Origin: JABICX01 sp964528765
GTDB taxonomy: Archaea; Nanobdellota; Nanobdellia; UBA10117; JABICX01
DNA: 19,817 nucleotides
Assembly (NCBI GenBank): GCA_964528765.1
Contig: CAZGVA010000017.1
Span: 1-19,817 of the forward strand
Direction of reading: 5' to 3'
A model generated the notes under the pieces. That model was not told the DNA's origin. It did not search any database and saw only the letters and a list, made by a program, of their open reading frames with translations. Shown here piece by piece: positions 14,428-19,817 of the stretch (position 1 is the first letter of the stretch; each line of letters opens with the position of its first letter). The translations under genes and the position numbers were made by a program.

Positions 14428-14703
14428 ATGAACAAATTCAAAGGGGAGCATGATCCAACGTTTGTAATGGGTCATAATCAGAGTAAACTTAATCGCAATT
14501 CAGAGACGCTAATCGATAAGATCGAACGTTTCACACGTATTGCAGCAAATCGGTTTATGGATGATCGAGGATTAAGCGGAACTGTTAGAATTGAAATAGA
14601 ACAAAAGGAAAATGGATCTGGATATATTCAGATAGACCGTTGTCTTGGTCCAGATAATCGTTTTTTTCCACAAATTAAACGAACCATGGCGCAGATTTAC
14701 TAG
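14428..14703 (+). CDS. Unrecognised 91-aa ORF ending at an in-frame TAG
   Basis: No family recognised. The protein begins MNKFKGEHDPTFVMGHNQ and contains a helix ETLIDKIERFTRIAANRFMDD followed by an apparent beta hairpin (TVRIEIEQKENGSGYIQID). The frame ends at TAG (14701-14703) but continues open for 74 more codons to TAA at 14926-14928. The combined product would be about 166 aa. Either this is a broken gene (one nonsense change), a readthrough protein, or a natural short protein followed by a decayed remainder. TAG is used as an ordinary stop by nusA, eS6 and other genes here, so general reassignment is unlikely. Confidence 0.6.
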   Translation: MNKFKGEHDPTFVMGHNQSKLNRNSETLIDKIERFTRIAANRFMDDRGLSGTVRIEIEQKENGSGYIQIDRCLGPDNRFFPQIKRTMAQIY

Positions 14704-14928
14704 AAAAAGGGTGAAGACTTAAAATTAAAGATCCAACCTAAAAAAGGTGTATTTCGTGAAGAAAAAATAGGTGGTTTTAGAGAATACTTATGTAAGGATA
14801 AGGAATTTAGTGATGAATTAAGAGCTACGATTTCAGAATTCAGATCTTCAAATAATAACGAAAATTTATCTGAAACAACTGTTGATGAGACTGAAATGCC
14901 AAAATCAGAATATGTCCTTTTTGTGTAA
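14704..14928 (+). other. In-frame coding-like extension after the TAG, with no start codon of its own
   Basis: 74 sense codons in the same frame as the preceding ORF. The translation looks like normal protein: KKGEDLKLKIQPKKG, GGFREYLCKDKEFSDEL, then an acidic tail ending MPKSEYVLFV. No ATG, GTG or TTG occurs in this frame until an ATG 10 codons before the TAA, so it cannot be expressed as an independent full-length ORF from a standard start. It is best read as the C-terminal half of the upstream gene. Confidence 0.55.
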
Positions 14929-14944
14929 AAATATTTTGATATAT

Positions 14945-15145
14945 TTATGTATCTTTTCTAATATCTTCAAATGCTTCTCGCAAGTTCGCTCTTTCTCCTG
15001 AAGTAAATCGAGTTACGCCATCAATAATACATGTTTTAACCATACCATATATTCGTTGATAAACTGATGCAGATTGATTATTGTGATACGCTTCGGGATT
15101 ATCTCGTGCTTTAAATGAATCATATATCTTATTTTCAACAGCCAT
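14945..15145 (-). CDS. Small unrecognised protein, second ORF of a tiny operon
   Basis: 66 aa from ATG 15145 (MAVENKIYDSFKARDN...REAFEDIRKDT); TTG 15154 is an alternative start. No family recognised. It looks soluble and helical, with both acidic and basic residues and one Cys. It is 12 nt downstream of a 34-codon ORF on the same strand and shares its promoter. It is convergent with the amber-interrupted ORF (17-nt gap). Confidence 0.5.
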   Translation of the reverse strand: MAVENKIYDSFKARDNPEAYHNNQSASVYQRIYGMVKTCIIDGVTRFTSGERANLREAFEDIRKDT

Positions 15146-15157
15146 AGCATCCAAACC

Positions 15158-15262
15158 TTATTTTAATCGCGTATTTGCTTCTGAATTTTGATCAAGTAAA
15201 TCATCCAAATGTTCTATAAGAAAATCAACCTGCTCATCAGATAATGCGTCCGTTTTTTCCAT
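15158..15262 (-). CDS. 34-aa acidic mini-protein
   Basis: ATG 15262 to TAA 15158-15160: MEKTDALSDEQVDF followed by LIEHLDDLLDQNSEANTRLK. It is strongly amphipathic and acidic and reads as one helix. The minus-strand TATA-like TTTTTAAACA (15281-15290) lies 24 nt upstream, the leaderless spacing common here. Small acidic plus larger neighbour is the layout of some toxin-antitoxin pairs, but neither member resembles a known family, so this is only a possibility. Confidence 0.4.
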   Translation of the reverse strand: MEKTDALSDEQVDFLIEHLDDLLDQNSEANTRLK

Positions 15263-15394
15263 ATTAAGATTGCAAATAACTGTTTAAAAATTATCCCATA
15301 TACTGCGAAACGATTATTATTATTTAATTTGATAAAATACCTGGTTTTTTGTAAATTTTTTAACTAATTCTTATACATATTTCGTGAGCATAAC

Positions 15395-15403
15395 CTTTAA
15401 AAA
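15395..15403 (+). promoter_or_regulatory. TATA promoter of eS6
   Basis: CTTTAAAAA centred 26 nt before ATG 15425, giving a leaderless mRNA. The remaining gap (15263-15394) is AT-rich, and apart from the minus-strand promoter at 15281-15290 I see nothing in it. Confidence 0.6.
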
Positions 15404-15424
15404 CCCTTAACTGAGATTTAAACA

Positions 15425-16066
15425 ATGGTTGAAATTAAGTTAGCAATTGGCTCAAAAGCAGAGAAAAAGACATTTAAACATGTTGTTAGTGGTGCTGATG
15501 CTGAGAAATTATTTGGTAAAAAAATTGGTGATAAATTCCATGGCGAAATAATTTCATTAAACGGATATGAGCTAGAAATTACTGGCGGATCCGATAGTTC
15601 AGGTTTTCCAATGCGAAAAGATATTTCGGGAACTGGAAGAAAAAAAATCATAATTACAAAAGGTGTTGGATTTAATTCAAAAACTAATGGCCTAAGAAAA
15701 AGACGTTCTTTAAGGGGTAATACTCTTTCTGAAGATATTGCACAAATTAATTGTAAAGTTATTAAAGCCGGTAAAGATCATATTGCTAAATTACTTGGTT
15801 TAGAAGCACCTAAAGAAGAGAAAAAAGACGGTGAATCAACTCCTGCCGAAAAACCTGCTGAATCTGTTCCAAAACAAGAAGAAAAAACTGAAGAGCCAGC
15901 TAAAGAAGAACCAAAAGCAGAAGAAGTAAAAGAAGCTCCTGTCGAAGAAAAGAAAGACGCTCCAGTAGAAGCTAAACCGGTTGAATCCGTCCCAAAACAA
16001 GAAGAAAAGAAAGCTGAAAAACCTGTTGAAGACAAGAAAGAAGAACCAAAAGCAAAGACTGAATAG
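15425..16066 (+). CDS. rps6e: Small-subunit ribosomal protein eS6 with long charged tail
   Basis: 30S ribosomal protein. Residues 1 to about 126 match archaeal eS6: KLAIGSKAEKKTFKHVVSG, FHGEIISLNGYELEITGGSDSSGFPMRKDI, the KTNGLRKRRSLRGNTLSEDIAQIN core and a final KAGKDHIAKLLGL. Archaeal eS6 is usually about 125-130 aa, so the remaining 87 residues are an added tail rich in Glu, Lys, Pro and Ala. The tail contains a duplicated ESVPKQEEK, encoded at 15860-15886 and 15983-16009, with only three silent differences. The stop is TAG. A T-rich run (16070-16083) follows and is a likely terminator. It is convergent with uS7. Confidence 0.94.
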   Translation: MVEIKLAIGSKAEKKTFKHVVSGADAEKLFGKKIGDKFHGEIISLNGYELEITGGSDSSGFPMRKDISGTGRKKIIITKGVGFNSKTNGLRKRRSLRGNTLSEDIAQINCKVIKAGKDHIAKLLGLEAPKEEKKDGESTPAEKPAESVPKQEEKTEEPAKEEPKAEEVKEAPVEEKKDAPVEAKPVESVPKQEEKKAEKPVEDKKEEPKAKTE

Positions 16067-16069
16067 AAC

Positions 16070-16105
16070 TTTTTATTATTTTAGTGATATTATAAAAAAA
16101 TAAGT
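16070..16105. terminator. T-rich region between convergent eS6 and uS7
   Basis: On the plus strand CTTTTTATTATTTTAG follows the eS6 stop. On the minus strand a T6-7 run (complement of 16095-16101) follows the uS7 stop. Both fit archaeal T-tract termination. Confidence 0.45.
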
Positions 16106-16122
16106 TAATAATCTAATTATAT

Positions 16123-16983
16123 TTAACGTGAAGAAGAAGCAGATCTTTCTGTTTCAAATTTCTTTTTAACTGCATTAGCTTTTTGGTCAGAATCTGCAGT
16201 TAGCATAATTTGTTGAGCTAATAATTCAGACATATTTGCTTTCTTTCCTTTACCCGATTTTGCATGGAATGCACCTTGGCAAATCCATCTTAAAACTAAA
16301 TCAATTCGTCTTTGTGGTGCTAAATCAACTGCTTTCGGATATCTAACTCCACCATATTCAATTGTTGTTACACCTTCTCGAGGTGAGCCATTTTCAATTG
16401 CGCGAACATAAACTTCTATTGGATTTGTTTTAGTTTTATTTTCAATTATTGTAAATGCATCTTTAACAATTTTTGAAATACGTGAATATTTTCCAGTATT
16501 TTGTCCTGAAGATCTAAAATGTTTTTTACCTTTGTGACCTGGAATCATTAATTTTAAGATAAGTCTTTCAACAATATGTTTGTCAGATTTCCAAAATTGC
16601 TTTTTTACATTTCTTCCTTGTGAAAATGGAATTAATTTAGGTGATAATGTAATATATCGCTTTAAACCTAAATCTACAATTTGAATATTTGAATCCCATT
16701 TATCAAATAATTTGAAATTATACGCTAATGATTTTTGAATTTTTTTAACAATTTTAACTGGTTTATCTTTTTGCTCAGCAACTTCTTGAACAGGTTTTTT
16801 TGAAACAACTTTATCTGCTTTTATTTCTTTTTTTTCAACTTTAGCAGGTTTAGTAGTACTTTTTGGTGAGATTTTCTTTTCCGATTTAGCTACTTTAACA
16901 GTATTTTTTGGTTTTTCAGCCTTCTTTTCTATTTTAGTAGGTTTTACTTTTTCTTCTTTCATAGTCTCTTTATTTTTTACCAT
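16123..16983 (-). CDS. rps7: Small-subunit ribosomal protein uS7 with Lys-rich N-terminal extension
   Basis: Core 30S protein that nucleates assembly of the 16S rRNA head. The uS7 body starts near residue 88 (YNFKLFDKWDS) and includes LKRYITLSP, NPIEVYVRAIENGSPREGV, GGVRYPKAVDLAPQRRIDLVLRW and the C-terminal KKKFETERSASSSR. Residues 1 to about 87 are an extension made of Lys, Glu, Pro, Val and Ala with repeats such as KPTKIEKK, KPAKVEKK and KPVKIVKK. The start at 16983 overlaps the preceding ORF by 14 nt; ATG 16962 (residue 8) would remove the overlap and is an alternative. It is last in the rpoA'-to-uS7 cluster. Confidence 0.95.
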   Translation of the reverse strand: MVKNKETMKEEKVKPTKIEKKAEKPKNTVKVAKSEKKISPKSTTKPAKVEKKEIKADKVVSKKPVQEVAEQKDKPVKIVKKIQKSLAYNFKLFDKWDSNIQIVDLGLKRYITLSPKLIPFSQGRNVKKQFWKSDKHIVERLILKLMIPGHKGKKHFRSSGQNTGKYSRISKIVKDAFTIIENKTKTNPIEVYVRAIENGSPREGVTTIEYGGVRYPKAVDLAPQRRIDLVLRWICQGAFHAKSGKGKKANMSELLAQQIMLTADSDQKANAVKKKFETERSASSSR

Positions 16984-17323
16984 TTTTAATTTGTTTAATT
17001 ATATTTTCACCCATTTCTGGACATAATTCTGTAATTAATGACGTAGGTAGCAGTTCAGCTAAAAAACTTGACTCTTTTGGTGTTTGTTCGGCTCCAGGTT
17101 CAAAAGTTCTTCTCTCTCCAAAAACCTCATTTTCTTTTGCTTCTTCTCTTGAAAAATATATTGGGATTACGCCAGGTGCTACTTTCAGTAGTTCTGCAAT
17201 TTCAGAACCAGGTTTTTCAATAATTTTATCATCACCACCCATATTTGGTGGAACAATTGTAAAATAATTATCCGTTAGGTTAATTCGATGTGTTCCATTT
17301 GATGCATCAACTCGAGTGCTCAT
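16970..17323 (-). CDS. Unrecognised 117-aa protein encoded between uS12 and uS7
   Basis: The ATG at 17321-17323 is 1 nt after the uS12 stop, with GGAG upstream inside the uS12 end as a Shine-Dalgarno site, and the stop overlaps uS7 by 14 nt. Such tight coupling on both sides indicates a translated gene. No family is recognised. The N-terminus is MSTRVDASNGTHRINL; the middle has NYFTIVPPNMGGDDK and VAPGVIPIYFSREEAKENE; the C-terminus LLPTSLITELCPEMGENIIKQIK looks helical. It is acidic to neutral, unlike a typical r-protein. uS12 and uS7 are normally adjacent in archaea, so a gene here is unusual and suggests a ribosome- or translation-linked role (inference). Confidence 0.75.
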   Translation of the reverse strand: MSTRVDASNGTHRINLTDNYFTIVPPNMGGDDKIIEKPGSEIAELLKVAPGVIPIYFSREEAKENEVFGERRTFEPGAEQTPKESSFLAELLPTSLITELCPEMGENIIKQIKNGKK

Positions 17324-17324
17324 T

Positions 17325-17759
17325 TTATCTTCCCTTCTCCTTCTTTCCGCGCCAAAGCATCTCCAGGGATTGACCATTAACTTTTACTACTTCCCAACGA
17401 ACTTGGGGAATATCTCCTTTTGTCTTACCCATGTGACCACCTAGACCTGCAACAATTACTTGATCATGTTCATCAATTTGTTTAATTGCTAAATTTCCAG
17501 GTACAAACGCTGTAACTTGCTTACCATTCTTAGTTAATTGAACTCGAACTGCCTTTCTCATAGCAGAATTAGGTTGCTTTGCTTCTAATTGTCTTTTTTC
17601 TAAAACAATTCCTTTAGCTTGAGGTGCACCCTCAAGTGGGTCAGATTTTTCTTTTAACTTATATTTTCGTCTAACAAACCATTTATTACATTCAGCAAAC
17701 TTTTTACGTCTGCCTTTAAGCTTTTTTGCTGCATTTAGTCCGCGTGATTTACTTCCCAT
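17325..17759 (-). CDS. rps12: Small-subunit ribosomal protein uS12
   Basis: Decoding-centre protein of the 30S subunit. Starting from ATG 17759 it is 144 aa, close to the archaeal norm. Recognised from SRGLNAAKKLKGRRKKF, GIVLEKRQLEAKQPNSAMRK (the PNSAMRK core), AFVPG and IVAGLGGHMGKTKGDIPQVRWEV. The upstream TTG at 17783 lies just below the TATA box and is unlikely. A minus-strand TATA (17786-17797) implies a very short leader of a few nt and a separate promoter from nusA. The next ORF begins 1 nt after its stop. Confidence 0.97.
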   Translation of the reverse strand: MGSKSRGLNAAKKLKGRRKKFAECNKWFVRRKYKLKEKSDPLEGAPQAKGIVLEKRQLEAKQPNSAMRKAVRVQLTKNGKQVTAFVPGNLAIKQIDEHDQVIVAGLGGHMGKTKGDIPQVRWEVVKVNGQSLEMLWRGKKEKGR

Positions 17760-17785
17760 ATTACAATCAATAGACTCAAGCAAGT

Positions 17786-17797
17786 GGTTTATAAGTG
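17786..17797 (-). promoter_or_regulatory. TATA promoter of the uS12-ORF-uS7 unit
   Basis: The minus strand reads ACTTATAAACCA, about 32 nt from ATG 17759. It shares TTATAAACC with the eS17 promoter. Confidence 0.55.
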
Positions 17798-17905
17798 TTT
17801 CTGCTTAGAAATTTATTTATACGCAAACAAATATTTTATCTAAATGTTCTGGTGCATTACAGTTCAGATGCAGTTAGTATAACTATTTTAGGACAAAATG
17901 AATTG

Positions 17906-17935
17906 ATTAAAAAAACAAAATCTGCTAAAAAATAA
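17906..17935 (-). terminator. T-rich terminator after nusA
   Basis: Two T runs on the minus strand (complement of 17909-17915 and 17927-17932) directly after the nusA stop. Further down a weak hairpin, TGCAT (17850-17856 region) with ATGCA, can form. The rest of the 150-nt gap (17784-17936) holds only the uS12 promoter. Confidence 0.45.
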
Positions 17936-17936
17936 T

Positions 17937-18362
17937 CTAAAGAATTCGTATATCTTTGATATTAGGATGATATCTGCTAAGAACTTCTTTTAAATCTTTA
18001 AGTCCTTTTTGTTGATTATCTAACAAAAATCTACGTTCTCGACTGCTACTAAATTCAATTTCAATAATTTGACGTGAATCTTTATTTATTTCTTCACATT
18101 TCTTAGGTTTAACTGGATAAAGATAGTTTGTTATTAATCCTACACTATTTGCAGATTCTTCAAAAACTTTAATATTTTTCTTAAATTTATTTCTTAATAT
18201 TTTAATATTTTTACCTTGCGGACCTATTGCTCTACCCGTTGTTCCTTTTTTAGTAATAAATATTAAACTACTTGCAATAGAAAAGCAATCAACACAAGAA
18301 ACTCTCGTTATTTCTTGGAAAAGTTTCATCTGAAATATTGATTCAGAAGTCAATTTTCGCAT
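17937..18362 (-). CDS. nusA: Archaeal NusA-like two-KH protein
   Basis: 141-aa RNA-binding protein, the archaeal counterpart of the KH part of NusA, usually encoded next to eL30 and uS12 as here. KH1 has an intact loop, GRAIGPQGKNIKIL, with GPQG at residues 47-50. KH2 (from about residue 98) is degenerate: the position of the GxxG loop reads DNQQ (115-118), followed by a normal-looking end SRYHPNIKDIRIL. It lacks the S1 domain of bacterial NusA, as expected for archaea. Its ATG shares one base with the eL30 stop (TAATG). The stop is TAG, with a second in-frame TAG three codons later. Confidence 0.9.
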   Translation of the reverse strand: MRKLTSESIFQMKLFQEITRVSCVDCFSIASSLIFITKKGTTGRAIGPQGKNIKILRNKFKKNIKVFEESANSVGLITNYLYPVKPKKCEEINKDSRQIIEIEFSSSRERRFLLDNQQKGLKDLKEVLSRYHPNIKDIRIL

Positions 18363-18613
18363 TATTTAATCAACCCAATTATTGAAATAGAATATGGCTT
18401 TTTACATAAAGCCCCAAGCTCATCATTTGTATGTTTTAATAATTTAACTTCAGCATCAGATAATTTAGCACGTGCAGTAATCTCTTTTTCCCCTGGAAAA
18501 TTTGAGGATAAAAGAACTTCAGATAATTTTCCTTCATTTAAATAACGTATTACTTCAGATTTGCCAAAAACTAGTTTAGTTTTACTTTTCAAAAGCTTAC
18601 TTATATCAATCAT
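18362..18613 (-). CDS. rpl30e: Large-subunit ribosomal protein eL30 (short)
   Basis: 83-aa member of the eL30/eL8 RNA-binding family. Recognised by KLVFGKSEVIRYLNEG, the VLLSSNFPGEKEI strand-helix, and the conserved ELGALCKKPYSISIIGLI end. Typical archaeal eL30 is about 95-105 aa; this one lacks most of the usual last residues after the final strand. The first bases overlap the end of rpoA'' (ATGA), and its stop overlaps the nusA start, so translation is coupled through the three genes. Confidence 0.9.
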   Translation of the reverse strand: MIDISKLLKSKTKLVFGKSEVIRYLNEGKLSEVLLSSNFPGEKEITARAKLSDAEVKLLKHTNDELGALCKKPYSISIIGLIK

Positions 18614-19749
18614 TTTTTAGCCTCCTTCTTTTTAGGTTTAGCAGTTTTAGCTTTACGCATTTTAACTACTAAATCCGGTAATCCTGTTCCAATTGGTATT
18701 GGTTGGTTTATCATAATATTTTCAACAACACTTGTTAATCTATCAACTTCACCAATTACACTTGCTTCAACAAGGTGTTTTATTGGTGTTTCAAAAGATG
18801 CTCTTGCCAAAATACTTTCTTTTTGGCTAGTAATTCCGTGACGAGTTATACCTTGTAATCCACCAGACTTACACATTGTATCAGAAATTAGTAAAATATG
18901 TCTTGAATCAACATTTAATCCTTCTTGATCAAGAACCATTTGAATTTCTTGTGCAATTCTTTCACGAACTGCTTCAATACCAAATATTTTCTGAATTTCA
19001 TATAAGTCATTACTTGTGGTTCGGTTTTCATCAACTTCTTCAAGTGGAATTATTTTTGCAAGGTTTGTTCCATATGTCTGAATAAGATATTCATTGTCTC
19101 GTTTTACTGCTAAAACGTGGGATATTTTTGGGATACCTGAAACATACATGCTTCTAATTTTTTCTTTAAGTTTATACAGTTTCTTAATATCTTTGGAACC
19201 AGTAGAAATAACTATCGTATCACCTTTAATTTTAATTTCAACACCTTTAGCTTGTTTCTTAAGATTTGCTGCAGCATCCCCAATTGTTATGAAATGTTTT
19301 TTACATAAATTTGCATTAACTTTAACTGATAATGAAATATTAACTAAATCTAATACAAATTCAGAAGAAACATCTTCAAGAGAAACTTTCTTAATTTTAT
19401 TTGCAATTTTATCTGCTGATAAAAAAGTTTTATTATGGGGTTTATTAAGGTACACTTCCATCATAGGTGTTTTTGGTATTTTACGTGCGTCAAGAATTTC
19501 AATAATTCGAGGTAAACCTAATGTAACATTAAGTTCGGAAACTCCTACAAAGTGGAAGGTTCTCATTGTCATTTGTGTTCCAGGTTCACCAATACTTTGA
19601 GCAGTTATAACTCCAACAGCCTCACCTGGGTCAACTTGCATATTTTCATATCTTCTCAAAACATTAGCTTTTTCTTTAGGAGTAAGCTTATTTGCTTTAA
19701 TTTCTTCAACTATTTTTTCAGGTAGTTTAATCTTACTTTCGGTTAACAT
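18610..19749 (-). CDS. rpoA2: DNA-directed RNA polymerase subunit A''
   Basis: C-terminal part of the split largest subunit, containing the trigger-loop/bridge region and the jaw. Near the N-terminus: DPGEAVGVITAQSIGEPGTQ, then MTMRTFHFVGVSELNVTLG and LPRIIEILDARK. Further on: GIEAVRERIAQEI, DSRHILLISDTMC and GLQGITRHGIT. It ends in a short Lys/Ala tail (KAKTAKPKKKEAKK). At 379 aa it is of normal length. GGAGGT 8 nt before the ATG is a strong Shine-Dalgarno site. It overlaps the end of rpoA' by 17 nt and eL30 by 4 nt. The stop is TGA. Confidence 0.97.
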   Translation of the reverse strand: MLTESKIKLPEKIVEEIKANKLTPKEKANVLRRYENMQVDPGEAVGVITAQSIGEPGTQMTMRTFHFVGVSELNVTLGLPRIIEILDARKIPKTPMMEVYLNKPHNKTFLSADKIANKIKKVSLEDVSSEFVLDLVNISLSVKVNANLCKKHFITIGDAAANLKKQAKGVEIKIKGDTIVISTGSKDIKKLYKLKEKIRSMYVSGIPKISHVLAVKRDNEYLIQTYGTNLAKIIPLEEVDENRTTSNDLYEIQKIFGIEAVRERIAQEIQMVLDQEGLNVDSRHILLISDTMCKSGGLQGITRHGITSQKESILARASFETPIKHLVEASVIGEVDRLTSVVENIMINQPIPIGTGLPDLVVKMRKAKTAKPKKKEAKK

Positions 19750-19817
19750 CTAACTTACCTCCGTCTGAGCGAGATACATCAATTCCATCACCGCCAAATT
19801 TAAATTGAACAATATTT
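19733..19817 (-). CDS. rpoA1: DNA-directed RNA polymerase subunit A', C-terminal end (truncated by window)
   Basis: The frame from the right edge reads NIVQFKFGGDGIDVSRSDGGKLDVNRK and ends in TAA at 19733-19735. The VQF.FGGDGID..RSDGG pattern is the end of archaeal RpoA'. It overlaps the start of rpoA'' by 17 nt in another frame, the usual arrangement of the split gene. Confidence 0.88.
   Translation of the reverse strand, partial: NIVQFKFGGDGIDVSRSDGGKLDVNRK

Noticed and set aside
14701..14703. Genome-wide reassignment of TAG to pyrrolysine
   Set aside because: nusA, eS6, the nucleotidyltransferase and other genes in the window end at TAG at the family-expected length, so TAG acts as stop in general; only the single 14428 ORF has a long open continuation.
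13808..15262. A complete MNT-HEPN type toxin-antitoxin system
   Set aside because: The nucleotidyltransferase is present, but no neighbouring ORF shows a HEPN-type RxxxxH motif or other known partner domain.
17324..17377. 18-codon upstream extension of the ORF between uS12 and uS7
   Set aside because: It would run inside the uS12 C-terminus with an Arg-rich translation; the ATG at 17321-17323 has a Shine-Dalgarno site and follows the uS12 stop directly.
17841..17880. tRNA or small RNA in the gap between nusA and uS12
   Set aside because: A TGCAT/ATGCA hairpin is visible, but there is no cloverleaf, no C/D or H/ACA boxes, and the region is explained by the nusA terminator and uS12 promoter.
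19094..19600. 168-aa plus-strand ORF opposite rpoA''
   Set aside because: Complement of a highly conserved RNA polymerase gene; its composition reflects the opposite strand.

Overview
The window is AT-rich archaeal chromosome. The evidence is a set of archaeal/eukaryotic-type information-processing genes: eS17, Alba, eS6, aIF5B, eL30, the two-KH NusA-like protein, and a split RNA polymerase largest subunit (A' and A''). Most genes have a TATA-like box about 24-27 nt before the ATG, which points to largely leaderless transcription. The small, tightly packed genes, bacterial-type adenylate kinase and GlmS, and many short unrecognised ORFs would fit a DPANN-type lineage, but I cannot fix the taxon from sequence alone.

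Layout. 1-774 is the C-terminal two thirds of a YchF/OLA1-type GTPase, cut by the window edge. It is followed by a SAM methyltransferase (819-1670) whose last codons are a near-copy of the end of ychF, and by an unrecognised helical protein (1713-2555). 2666-3554 carries eS17, with a possible 12-codon leader ORF, and Alba with a long acidic tail. 3608-6759 is a same-strand run: GlmS, a sugar-1-phosphate nucleotidyltransferase and zinc-type adenylate kinase. It supplies amino sugars, activated sugars and nucleotide balance. 6812-8544 is an MFS transporter convergent with an Lrp/AsnC regulator, their stop codons sharing TTAA. 8665-10473 holds four unrecognised small genes. 10520-12653 is aIF5B followed after 1 nt by a flavin split-barrel protein.

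12747-15262 is the accessory-looking part: a xylose-isomerase-like TIM-barrel protein, an MNT-type nucleotidyltransferase, an ORF interrupted by an in-frame TAG, and two tiny ORFs. 15425-16066 is eS6 with a repeat-built charged tail.

From 16123 to the right edge, on the minus strand, lies the classic archaeal transcription/translation cluster, in transcription order rpoA' (partial) - rpoA'' - eL30 - nusA - uS12 - unknown 117-aa ORF - uS7. The rpoA'-rpoA''-eL30-nusA part overlaps at its start/stop codons. An unknown gene sits between uS12 and uS7, and uS7 carries a Lys-rich N-terminal extension of about 87 residues.

I found no rRNA, tRNA, CRISPR array or transposase. The most notable signals are the duplicated ychF 3' end bracketing the methyltransferase, the amber-interrupted ORF at 14428-14928, the leaderless mini-ORF before eS17, the charged tails on three nucleic-acid-binding proteins, and the unknown gene inside the uS12-uS7 pair.
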